Assembly: GCA_017883105.1 (NCBI GenBank)
Contig: JADGOF010000150.1
Span: forward strand, 1 to 6,001
Direction: 5' to 3'
Length of the DNA: 6,001 nucleotides
From: Acidimicrobiales bacterium
GTDB taxonomy: Bacteria; Actinomycetota; Acidimicrobiia; Acidimicrobiales; RAAP-2
Position numbers and translations under genes: made by a program. The notes beneath the pieces were generated by a model. It searched no databases and was not told where the DNA came from. It worked only from the letters and a program-made list of their open reading frames with translations. Below, one piece after another: positions 1-4,931 of the stretch (position 1 is the first letter of the stretch; every line of letters starts with the position of its first letter).

Positions 1-648
1 CTTGGCCATCTCGCCGAAGAGGTTCTCGGTCATGCGGGTGCGGGCCCGGGGAGAGATGGAGTTGACCGTGATCCCATAGCGTTCGAGCTCACGGGCCAAC
101 ACCCAGGTCAGCGAGGCAATGCCGGCTTTGGCCGAGGAGTAGTTGGCCTGACCGGCGTTCCCGAACAGTCCGGCTTCGGACGAGGTGTTCACGATGCGAC
201 CACTGACCGTCTCACCGGCCTTGGCCCGGCCCCGCCAGTAGACGGCGGCATGGTGGGCCGGGGCGAAGTGGCCTTTCAGGTGGACCCGGATGACATCGTC
301 CCAGTCCGACTCTTCCATGTTGAAGCTCATCTTGTCCCGGAGGATTCCGGCGTTGTTTACCAGGATGTCCAGCTGGCCGAAGGTATCAATGGCCTGCTCG
401 ACCAGCTCTTTGGCCCCCTGCCACGAGCTGACGTCGGAGGCGTTGACCGCCCCGTCGCTCCCGCCCGCCTTGATCAGCTCGACCACCTCTTCAGCCGGGT
501 GCTTGTCGTCACCCACGCCCTGGAGGGAGGCGCCGACGTCATTGACGATTATCTTGGCGCCCTCTGAGGCAAGCATCAACGCCTCCTCGCGGCCGATCCC
601 GCGTCCTGCGCCGGTGACAATCGCTACCTTGCCGTCGAGCTTTCCCAT
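1..648 (-). CDS. SDR-family oxidoreductase, 3-hydroxyacyl-CoA dehydrogenase (MFE-2)-like, C-terminus cut by window edge
   Basis: A cytoplasmic NAD(P)-dependent short-chain dehydrogenase; 216 codons are visible and the C-terminal end lies outside the window. The protein starts MGKLDGKVAIVTGAGRGIGR. Visible motifs are the Rossmann glycine motif TGAGRGIG (residues 12-19), NNAG (98-101), and the catalytic Ser157, Tyr170 and Lys174 in the YSSAK context. After beta-2 comes NDVGAS (36-41) and a long insert, GVGDDKHPAEEVV, as in the dehydrogenase domain of peroxisomal multifunctional enzyme 2 and related bacterial 3-hydroxyacyl-CoA dehydrogenases. The sequence VHLKG (122-126) has His where classical SDRs have the fourth catalytic residue, Asn; MFE-2-type proteins share this VHL pattern. 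The start is supported by AGGAGG five bases upstream. The gene is divergent from a second SDR. A role in beta-oxidation-like steps on acyl-CoA or steroid side chains is inferred; the substrate is unknown. Confidence 0.9.
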   Translation of the reverse strand, partial: MGKLDGKVAIVTGAGRGIGREEALMLASEGAKIIVNDVGASLQGVGDDKHPAEEVVELIKAGGSDGAVNASDVSSWQGAKELVEQAIDTFGQLDILVNNAGILRDKMSFNMEESDWDDVIRVHLKGHFAPAHHAAVYWRGRAKAGETVSGRIVNTSSEAGLFGNAGQANYSSAKAGIASLTWVLARELERYGITVNSISPRARTRMTENLFGEMAK

Positions 649-653
649 GGTGT

Positions 654-659
654 CCTCCT
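654..659 (-). promoter_or_regulatory. Strong Shine-Dalgarno of the SDR gene at 648
   Basis: On the minus strand AGGAGG lies five bases before ATG 648. This consensus site fixes the start of the left-hand SDR. It stands out because most other genes in the window have weak or no ribosome binding sites. Confidence 0.8.
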
Positions 660-753
660 GTGTTCGATTTCTCTGAGGCCGAGCGCATTGACGCCGTGCC
701 GGAACCGGGGAAGCATGGCCGAAACCCACCCCTCCGGGCAAGACGGGTTGCGC

Positions 754-759
754 CATAAT
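754..759 (+). promoter_or_regulatory. Possible -10 box (CATAAT) for the right-hand SDR
   Basis: CATAAT matches the TATAAT consensus at five of six positions and lies 19 bases before ATG 779. No -35 resembling TTGACA is seen at 16-18 bp upstream (CCTCCG at 731-736). It is the only AT-rich hexamer in the divergent gap 649-778. I see no clear promoter for the leftward SDR in the same gap. Confidence 0.25.
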
Positions 760-778
760 CCCAGACGACAGTGGAACG

Positions 779-1525
779 ATGCCGCCGAACGGATCACCGC
801 GGGTGGCCCTGATCACCGGAGAAAGCCGGGGAATCGGGAGGTCCATCGCCCTCGGATTGGCTGCGGACGGGTGCGATGTTGCCGTCAACTACCGTCGGGA
901 CGAAGTGGCGGCCGCCGAGACGGTTGCCGCCATCGAATTGATGGGTCATCGGGCGGTGGCCTTCCGGGCCTCGGTTGACGTGGCCGCCGACGCCGAGGGT
1001 CTGGCCGACGCGGTCCTGGCCGACTTCGGCGCCGTGGACATCCTGGTTGCCAATGCCGGTATCGCCAGCCGCGGTCACACGGTGGTGGACACCGACCTGG
1101 CCGAGGTGGACCGCCTCATGCGGACCCACGCGTACAGCGCGTTCCTCCTCTGCAAGGCCTTCGTACCTTCGATGCGCGATCGGCCCCGTGGAGACGTGGT
1201 GTTCATCTCCTCGGTGGCGGCCCGTCTGCTGGCGCCCCGTTCGGTTCCCTACAACATGGCCAAGGTGGCACTGGCGGCACTGGCCATGACCCTGGCCAAG
1301 GAAGAGCGCGACGCCGGGATCCACGTCAATGTGGTGGCTCCCGGTCTGGTGGCCACCGAGATGGGCCGCCGCCTTGTCAAAGGGGCCATGGGTGTCGACG
1401 ACATCGGGTCGTTGGACGCCGGCTCACCCTCGGGCCGGGTCTGTCGCCTCGAGGACATCGCCGACGTGGTGCGATTTCTGGTATCGCCGGCGTCCAGCTA
1501 CGTCACCGGCCAGACGGTGACGTAG
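779..1525 (+). CDS. SDR-family oxidoreductase, FabG-like (3-oxoacyl-ACP reductase type), shortened C-terminus
   Basis: A 248-aa NAD(P)(H)-dependent classical SDR, probably cytoplasmic. The Rossmann motif TGESRGIG spans residues 13-20. Basic residues after beta-2 (NYRRD, 37-41) suggest NADP(H). VANAG is at 90-94, and the catalytic Ser145, Tyr158 and Lys162 sit at normal spacing. At the fourth tetrad position, normally Asn, there is His117 (context RTHAYSAF). The protein ends YVTGQTVT-stop; family members usually continue with VDGG or similar, so the C-terminal tail that packs near the substrate pocket is missing. The lost tail coincides with a 15-bp inverted repeat at 1494-1529. ATG 779 has only a weak upstream purine run (GTGGAA); GTG 803 is an in-frame alternative, but the extra N-terminal residues are harmless for the fold. 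It is convergent with the Ddn-like gene. Substrate is unknown, and a real FabG role in fatty-acid synthesis is not shown. Confidence 0.88.
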   Translation: MPPNGSPRVALITGESRGIGRSIALGLAADGCDVAVNYRRDEVAAAETVAAIELMGHRAVAFRASVDVAADAEGLADAVLADFGAVDILVANAGIASRGHTVVDTDLAEVDRLMRTHAYSAFLLCKAFVPSMRDRPRGDVVFISSVAARLLAPRSVPYNMAKVALAALAMTLAKEERDAGIHVNVVAPGLVATEMGRRLVKGAMGVDDIGSLDAGSPSGRVCRLEDIADVVRFLVSPASSYVTGQTVT

Positions 1526-1529
1526 CTGG
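1494..1529. terminator. 15-bp perfect hairpin across the SDR stop codon
   Basis: The arms 1494-1508 (CCAGCTACGTCACCG) and 1515-1529 are exact reverse complements, with a six-base loop (GCCAGA). The left arm encodes the last conserved residues (SSYVT), and the right arm holds the final codons and the TAG stop. No T-tract follows, which is common for terminators in high-GC actinobacteria. Termination for the rightward gene is inferred from the position at the end of a convergent pair. Confidence 0.65.
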
Positions 1530-1534
1530 TGGGG

Positions 1535-1569
1535 GCTGACCGGGCCGATCGTGGGCGACCCCGGTCAGC
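1535..1569. terminator. 10-bp perfect hairpin across the stop codon of the Ddn-like gene, likely bidirectional terminator
   Basis: GCTGACCGGG (1535-1544) and CCCGGTCAGC (1560-1569) are exact reverse complements with a 15-base loop. The minus-strand stop TGA (1567-1565) lies in the stem. It sits five bases after the first hairpin, between two convergent genes. There is no T-tract on either strand. Confidence 0.6.
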
Positions 1570-2005
1570 GGTCTTCTGCCTCGAGGACGAACACCGGAAT
1601 ACGGCGGTCGGTCCTCTGCTGGTACTCCGCGTAGTCGGGATACGCGGCCACAGCGCGCTCCCACCACACCGCTTTCTCGTCGCCGGTGACTTCGCGGGCG
1701 AGCCTGTCGGTCCGGACCGGGCCGTCCTGCAGCTCCACATGGGGGTCGGTGACCAGATTGAAGTACCAACGGGGGTGCCGGGGGGCGCCGCCCTGGGAGG
1801 CGACCACTGCGTAGGTGCCGCCGTGCTCTACCCGCATGAGCGGCGTCTTGCGGATCTTTTCCGATGATGCACCGATGGAGGTGAGAATGACCACCGGCAT
1901 GTCGCGCAGCGTGGTCCCCTCGGTGCCACCCGATGATTCATGGTGCTCGACCTGGTCGCGCACCCACTCGGTCGTGCTGGGCTCGTACTCTCCGTGCAAG
2001 GGCAT
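1565..2005 (-). CDS. Nitroreductase-family deazaflavin (F420)-dependent oxidoreductase, Ddn-like (DUF385)
   Basis: A 146-aa protein with the full Ddn/DUF385 layout. It has an N-terminal amphipathic stretch (GEYEPSTTEWVRDQ, from residue 5), a core beta strand MPVVILTSIGASS, and the family signatures RKTPLMR (52-58), SQGGAPRHPRWY (70-81) and NLVTDPHVELQDG (83-95). Ddn of mycobacteria activates nitroimidazoles such as pretomanid, and family members reduce quinones with F420H2. The family fold is a split beta-barrel binding F420, and length is normal (about 140-150 aa). By inference this protein also uses F420H2; its physiological acceptor is unknown. Start: GTG 2008 and ATG 2005 are adjacent; I prefer ATG because GAGG (2015-2012 on the minus strand) is too close to the GTG. 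An in-frame TAG lies just upstream. The gene appears monocistronic and convergent with the FabG-like SDR. Confidence 0.9.
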   Translation of the reverse strand: MPLHGEYEPSTTEWVRDQVEHHESSGGTEGTTLRDMPVVILTSIGASSEKIRKTPLMRVEHGGTYAVVASQGGAPRHPRWYFNLVTDPHVELQDGPVRTDRLAREVTGDEKAVWWERAVAAYPDYAEYQQRTDRRIPVFVLEAEDR

Positions 2006-2257
2006 CACCCTCAGCTAACACCCATCGGCCGCCGGTTGCCACTGACGTCGGCGGTCACCGGAATTGCCGCGAGGCAGGCGACCAGGTTGGCCACGCAGGT
2101 GCCGATGGGTGGATCACCCCAGGCGCCGAAGGGCAACGTAGGCGACAACAAGCACCCCCTTGATCCGGACCGCGGACTGCTCGACCCGGAACCGACGCTA
2201 TTGGTGGCACCACCGAGATCCTCACCTCTCACGTCAATGATGAGAAACTGACTCTCC
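2006..2257. other. Intergenic region with an 11-bp inverted repeat and a possible decayed coding tail
   Basis: This gap holds the divergent upstream regions of the Ddn-like and DUF3052 genes. CACCCATCGGC (2019-2029) and GCCGATGGGTG (2101-2111) are perfect reverse complements 71 bases apart. On the minus strand a frame ending at TGA 2013-2011 has GC-rich third positions from about 2127 down (PPIGTCVANLVACLAAI), directly before the Ddn-like start. It could be the 3' remnant of a lost upstream gene, but it has no recognised family and upstream it runs antisense into the DUF3052 gene. I see no convincing promoter on either strand. Confidence 0.3.
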
Positions 2258-2674
2258 ATGACGGGCGCCTCCGGAACACCGCTTGCGGCGAAGCTCGGCA
2301 TCCGGGAAGGCGCGACGCTGGCACTCCTCAATGTTCCCGAAGGACTTCAGCTGGAACTTCCATCGAGTGTCATCGTGAAGCGCCAGGCACGGGGACAAGC
2401 CGACGTCGTCTTGGCGTTCTTCACGCGGGTCGCGAAGCTCGAGCAACGAATGGACTTGCTCGGCCCGATGGTTTTTTCATCGGGAGCCCTGTGGATCGCA
2501 TGGCCCAAGAAGACCTCCGGCATGGTGACCGACGTCACCGACGACGCTGTCAGGAACGTCGCACTTCATCGGGCGCTGGTCGACAACAAGGTCTGTGCCG
2601 TTGACGCAACGTGGACGGCTCTGGGGCTCGTCTGGCGTCGCCAGCATCGGCTGGTCGCAGGCCAAGGCCGATAG
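2258..2674 (+). CDS. DUF3052 family protein
   Basis: A 138-aa soluble protein of unknown function. I recognise the DUF3052 pattern: N-terminal SGTPLAAKLGI (residues 5-15), a strand-turn TLALLNVPEG (20-29), RGQADVVLAFF (45-55), the central GALWIAWPKKTSG (76-88), TDVTDDAVRNVAL (91-103) and the C-terminal VDNKVCAVDATWTALGLVW (108-126). The alternating strand/helix order resembles a small Rossmann-like alpha/beta fold, and members are widespread in actinobacteria. Length is typical. ATG 2258 starts just before the conserved region, and no good ribosome binding site is seen (TGAGAA lies about 14 bases upstream). It is followed after 129 bp by the cation transporter on the same strand; functional linkage is not shown. 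Codon third positions look a little less GC-biased than in the two SDRs (26 of the first 40 codons end in G or C, against 30-31). Confidence 0.88.
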   Translation: MTGASGTPLAAKLGIREGATLALLNVPEGLQLELPSSVIVKRQARGQADVVLAFFTRVAKLEQRMDLLGPMVFSSGALWIAWPKKTSGMVTDVTDDAVRNVALHRALVDNKVCAVDATWTALGLVWRRQHRLVAGQGR

Positions 2675-2803
2675 ATCAACACTCGCGCCGGCAGGGGGGC
2701 AGGGGCCTCTTCCCCCGGTCCGCGGTGAGTGCTCCATGAGGCGCTTCGAGAACAGGGCCGGTCAGCAGTGTGACCTAAAGACCTTCGTGTAATTCCGCGC
2801 GGG

Positions 2804-3532
2804 ATGTCTGCCATGCCGCCGCCAGGTTCGGGCTGGGGATTCGTGGGTACGGGGTTGGCGGTGTATTCGGCGAAAGTCTCTAATAGGAAGGTGGCCAATC
2901 CCCGTTCTCCCAATCAGCTCCGACGGCGGGGCCTCCGGCTGGAGTGGGCGACCAACGGATGGAACCTGATGGAGGTCGTCGTCACCATCTCGCTGGGCAT
3001 CCAGGCGCGGTCGTTGGCGTTGATCGCCTTCGGACTCGATTCTGTCGTTGAGATCTTCGCGTCATCGGTTGTGATCGGAAACCTCGCGGACAGACGACGC
3101 GACCCCGGGGACCGCCGCGTGCATCGATCCCTTCGGCTCATCGCCGTCGCTTTCTGGCTTCTCGGATGCCTGCTCTTGGGGGCAAGTGTCCGAGGACTCG
3201 TTCTGGCCAGCCGACCCGAGAGCTCACCACTCGGGATCGCGTACCTGGCCATCACGGCGGTGGCGATGTTCACCCTGGCCTTGCTCAAGCAGATCACCGC
3301 GCGCGAAATGGAGAGCGAAACGCTCGGAGCCGAAGCTTCGATGACCTTTCTGGACGGGTGCCTCAGCACGGGGATCCTGGTCGCACTGGTTCTCAACATA
3401 TCCCTGGGCTGGTGGTGGACGGACGCAAGTGCGGCGATGGTCGTTGCTGGGTTCGCATTCGTCGAAGGGGCGCAGCACTGGCGGGAGTCCGCACCGCATG
3501 GCAATGTCGCTTCGCGCTCTGACGTCGATTGA
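2804..3532 (+). CDS. Cation diffusion facilitator (CDF)-like transporter, membrane domain only
   Basis: A predicted inner-membrane cation efflux protein of 242 aa from ATG 2804. About six hydrophobic segments are visible near residues 50-66, 70-94, 110-134, 143-163, 176-198 and 203-223. TM2 carries FGLDSVVEIFASSVV; Asp79 and Glu83 take the places of the paired acidic metal ligands of CDF TM2. TM5 carries EASMTFLDG (177-185), where Asp184 is kept but the usual His four residues earlier is Met180. The protein stops shortly after TM6, so the cytoplasmic metal-sensing C-terminal domain of classical CDFs (about 290-300 aa) is absent. This short form is a known actinobacterial 'cation transporter' type. 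The start is uncertain: residues 1-38 look unconserved, and GTG 2861 or GTG 2891 (after AGGAAG) could be the true start, the latter giving 213 aa. The transported metal is unknown. Confidence 0.82.
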   Translation: MSAMPPPGSGWGFVGTGLAVYSAKVSNRKVANPRSPNQLRRRGLRLEWATNGWNLMEVVVTISLGIQARSLALIAFGLDSVVEIFASSVVIGNLADRRRDPGDRRVHRSLRLIAVAFWLLGCLLLGASVRGLVLASRPESSPLGIAYLAITAVAMFTLALLKQITAREMESETLGAEASMTFLDGCLSTGILVALVLNISLGWWWTDASAAMVVAGFAFVEGAQHWRESAPHGNVASRSDVD

Positions 3533-3758
3533 CCGTAGTGGGATCTCGTGTGCCGGCCGATGTTGTGTTGCTCAGATCCACGGCAGGTCCCCCTACTGCC
3601 GTGCTGCGATGCATTCGTCGACATTCCCGACGAGCCGGTCACCACGATGGGAGTGCTCACAGGCCGCTACGTTGCTCATGTCCGTTCGGGTCCACGGTGA
3701 CCATCCCAGACGTGCCTGCCACGATCACGAACCGTCACGCTGCCGGCTTTGGGCAGCC
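3533..3758. other. Intergenic region between convergent transporter and TetR genes
   Basis: No convincing gene is seen. A GTG-started 50-codon frame (3548-3700, plus) has a protein-like end (VDIPDEPVTTMGVLTGRY) but no ribosome binding site and unremarkable codon use. The region's only clear structure is the hairpin at 3579-3603. Confidence 0.4.
3579..3603. terminator. 8-bp perfect hairpin, candidate terminator after the transporter gene
   Basis: CACGGCAG (3579-3586) and CTGCCGTG (3596-3603) pair perfectly around a nine-base loop. It lies 46 bases after the transporter stop and is not followed by a T-tract. Position between convergent genes supports a terminator role, but it is unproven. Confidence 0.4.
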
Positions 3759-4403
3759 TCAGTCGAGCAACAGGCGACACCAGGCATCAGCCAGCCAGCG
3801 CTCGTACCGGCCCGGTGACCAGCCACGCTCGTCGGTGAGCATCACGTACAGCTCGGAACTGTTCGTGACCCACAGAACGTCGGCGGCGTCGTCCATCGAC
3901 AGACCCTTTCGAAGGCCTCCGGCATCACGCAGGTCGCGAACGAGCTTGCGCATGTTGGCGGCTCGACGGTCGCTTATCTCCTGCCAAACCTCCCGCGCAT
4001 CGGGCTCGGTCGATGCAGCATCTCGCAGTGCCAAGAAGAGCGGTGCGATGCACTCCAGCGTCTCCCGCATGGCGTGCGCGTAGATCGCCAGCTTCATCGC
4101 CGGGTCGGGCTCCGCCCGGATCGCCATGACGTAGTCGCGCTCCTCGGCGACGACGGCGTGGTCGGCGCCCGAGATGGCTTGCTCGACTATTTCGCGAAGT
4201 AGGACCGGCTTCCGCCCCACCAGCTCGTAGACCGTATCGACGTTGACGCCGGCTTGCAGAGCGACCTCGGCAATTGTCGTTGCCCGGTAGCCGCGCTCCA
4301 GCACGAGCTCCCATGCCGCCTCGACGATCCGCTGTCTCGTGTCGGTAGAACGTGTCTTGCGGAAAGAGGTGTCATAGGAGCGTCTCTTGACTTCCTTGCT
4401 CAT
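3759..4403 (-). CDS. TetR/AcrR family transcriptional regulator
   Basis: A 214-aa one-component repressor-type regulator. The N-terminal DNA-binding domain is clear: helix 1 TRQRIVEAAWELVLERGY (residues 22-39), then the helix-turn-helix TTIAEVALQAGVNVDTVYEL (42-61), then GRKPVLLREIVE, where TetR proteins usually have F.sKe.Ll. The remaining ~140 residues form the variable helical ligand-binding and dimerisation domain; the ligand cannot be read from sequence. Reading frame continues upstream to 4559, but ATG 4403 is the right start: it begins MSKEVKRRS just before helix 1, and the longer form would overlap the divergent gene. No Shine-Dalgarno precedes ATG 4403. Instead AATAAT ends seven bases before it, so a leaderless mRNA is likely. 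The gene is divergent from the 97-aa gene across 54 bp with a palindromic operator, which implies autorepression and control of that neighbour. Confidence 0.9.
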   Translation of the reverse strand: MSKEVKRRSYDTSFRKTRSTDTRQRIVEAAWELVLERGYRATTIAEVALQAGVNVDTVYELVGRKPVLLREIVEQAISGADHAVVAEERDYVMAIRAEPDPAMKLAIYAHAMRETLECIAPLFLALRDAASTEPDAREVWQEISDRRAANMRKLVRDLRDAGGLRKGLSMDDAADVLWVTNSSELYVMLTDERGWSPGRYERWLADAWCRLLLD

Positions 4404-4410
4404 GTAGTTG

Positions 4411-4439
4411 ATTATTGATCCGAATCCACTTCGGATCAA
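4411..4439 (-). promoter_or_regulatory. Promoter of the TetR gene, probably leaderless
   Basis: On the minus strand, -35 TTGATC (4439-4434) and -10 AATAAT (4416-4411) are separated by exactly 17 bp. They match TTGACA at four and TATAAT at five of six positions. The -10 ends seven bases before ATG 4403, placing the expected transcription start at or next to the A of the start codon. The -35, the spacer and the edge of the -10 are covered by the palindrome at 4415-4439. Confidence 0.6.
4415..4439. promoter_or_regulatory. Palindromic TetR operator
   Basis: TTGATCCGAA (4415-4424) and TTCGGATCAA (4430-4439) are perfect reverse complements around a five-base centre (TCCAC). A 10-5-10 palindrome in a 54-bp gap between a tetR-type gene and its divergent neighbour is the classic location for the regulator's own site. 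It overlaps the inferred TetR promoter and must also lie in the promoter region of the 97-aa gene, whose -10 and -35 I cannot identify clearly. Confidence 0.8.
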
Positions 4440-4444
4440 GTCTC

Positions 4445-4449
4445 GGAGG
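4445..4449 (+). promoter_or_regulatory. Shine-Dalgarno (GGAGG) of the 97-aa gene
   Basis: GGAGG lies eight bases before ATG 4458 and fixes that start. It contrasts with the divergent TetR gene, which has none. Confidence 0.75.
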
Positions 4450-4457
4450 CATCTGCA

Positions 4458-4751
4458 ATGACCTATGCATTCACCCAGGACGTACCGATCGACTCCACCT
4501 TCTACCAGCGCATCGTGGCCGGCCTCGGCGACGAGCCGCCAAAGGGGCTCATCACCCACATCGCCGTCGAGCGGCCAGAAGGCGGGCTCCGGTACATCGA
4601 CGTGTGGGAGTCAGAGGAGGAGTGCGACAGGTTCGCCGAGGAACGACTTCACCCGGTAGTCCACGGTCTGCTCAGCGAGATCTTCGGCGACCAGTTGCCC
4701 GCAGAGCCCGAGCGCATCCCGCTGTCCGTGATCCACGTCTGGGGCAGCTAG
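4458..4751 (+). CDS. Small TetR-linked protein of unknown function, possibly dimeric alpha/beta-barrel fold
   Basis: A 97-aa soluble protein beginning MTYAFTQDVPIDSTFYQRI. I do not recognise a named family. The order of elements is a strand (YAFTQDVP, residues 3-10), a helix (DSTFYQRIVAGLG, 12-24), a strand (LITHIAVERP, 31-40), a strand with GLRYIDVWES (43-52), a helix with EEECDRFAEERLHPVVHGLL (53-72), and a last strand LSVIHVWG (89-96). This beta-alpha-beta-beta-alpha-beta order, and the VWES..E.DRF.E..L.P signature, resemble antibiotic-biosynthesis-monooxygenase-like or stress-responsive dimeric barrels; the resemblance is by eye only. No signal peptide or membrane segment is seen. It has a good GGAGG site and begins 54 bp from a divergent TetR gene, with a palindromic operator between them, so it is most likely the regulator's main target. 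Its stop overlaps the stop of a possible minus-strand ORF. Confidence 0.8.
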   Translation: MTYAFTQDVPIDSTFYQRIVAGLGDEPPKGLITHIAVERPEGGLRYIDVWESEEECDRFAEERLHPVVHGLLSEIFGDQLPAEPERIPLSVIHVWGS

Positions 4752-4924
4752 GAATTCCTGCTCTCGATCAGCTCCTCGTGTAGCTCGGCCCAGTCCTGTG
4801 CTTGCTGGTTGACAGCATGGTCCCGTTGGGATGCGGGCATCGAGGAGATGGCGCGCCGACAGCCGGTGTTCGTGACGCCGTGAGCACCGATCGGGCGGGC
4901 CATGTCTCCGATGTCTCGCGACAT
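4748..4924 (-). CDS. Possible small ORF (58 aa), unrecognised
   Basis: A minus-strand ORF starting MSRDIGDMARPIGAHG and ending AELHEELIESRNS. About 77 % of its codons end in G or C, consistent with coding sequence here, and the C-terminal 25 residues look like a charged amphipathic helix. The plus strand has stop codons through this stretch. Against it: there is no Shine-Dalgarno, the start lies in a hairpin seven bases past the tRNA 3' end, and the frame also stays open into the tRNA. Its TAG overlaps the TAG of the 97-aa gene tail to tail. It may be a real small gene, the tail of a decayed gene, or chance. No function is suggested. Confidence 0.3.
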   Translation of the reverse strand: MSRDIGDMARPIGAHGVTNTGCRRAISSMPASQRDHAVNQQAQDWAELHEELIESRNS

Positions 4925-4925
4925 C
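4910..4925. terminator. Hairpin just past the tRNA-Leu 3' end
   Basis: GATGTC (4910-4915) and GACATC (4920-4925) pair perfectly around a four-base loop. It begins seven bases beyond the mature 3' end of the tRNA on the minus strand, a sensible place for termination or a 3'-processing boundary. There is no T-tract, and the stem is short. Confidence 0.35.
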
Positions 4926-4931
4926 ACACAG

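Noticed and set aside
794..1324. Long minus-strand frame opposite the FabG-like SDR
   Set aside because: It mirrors a gene with all SDR motifs, and its own translation shows no family features.
1692..1702. GCGGGCGAG shared with the tRNA-Leu 3' end, considered as an attachment-site repeat
   Set aside because: Only nine bases match, in GC-rich DNA and inside the conserved Ddn-like gene, so it is most likely chance.
2683..2720. G-rich/C-rich stretch after DUF3052, considered as a terminator
   Set aside because: Pairing of the G and C runs is short and ambiguous, with no clear single stem and no T-tract.
2566..2913. 115-codon minus-strand frame spanning the DUF3052 end and the transporter start
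   Set aside because: It overlaps two better-supported genes. The translation is rich in Arg, Pro and Ser, with no recognisable motif.
2914..3660. 248-codon minus-strand frame opposite the transporter
   Set aside because: The opposite strand encodes clear membrane segments of a known family. The minus translation is Ser/Arg/Thr-rich, as is typical of an antisense shadow.
3548..3700. 50-codon plus-strand frame with a protein-like end
   Set aside because: There is no ribosome binding site, codon third positions are ordinary, and no family was recognised. It is noted under the intergenic entry.
3529..4083. 184-codon plus-strand frame running into the TetR gene
   Set aside because: Most of it is antisense to the TetR gene, and the translation is dominated by Ser, Arg and Pro.
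4404..4559. N-terminal extension of the TetR protein
   Set aside because: The extra 52 residues would overlap the divergent gene and the operator. ATG 4403 begins just before the conserved helix 1.
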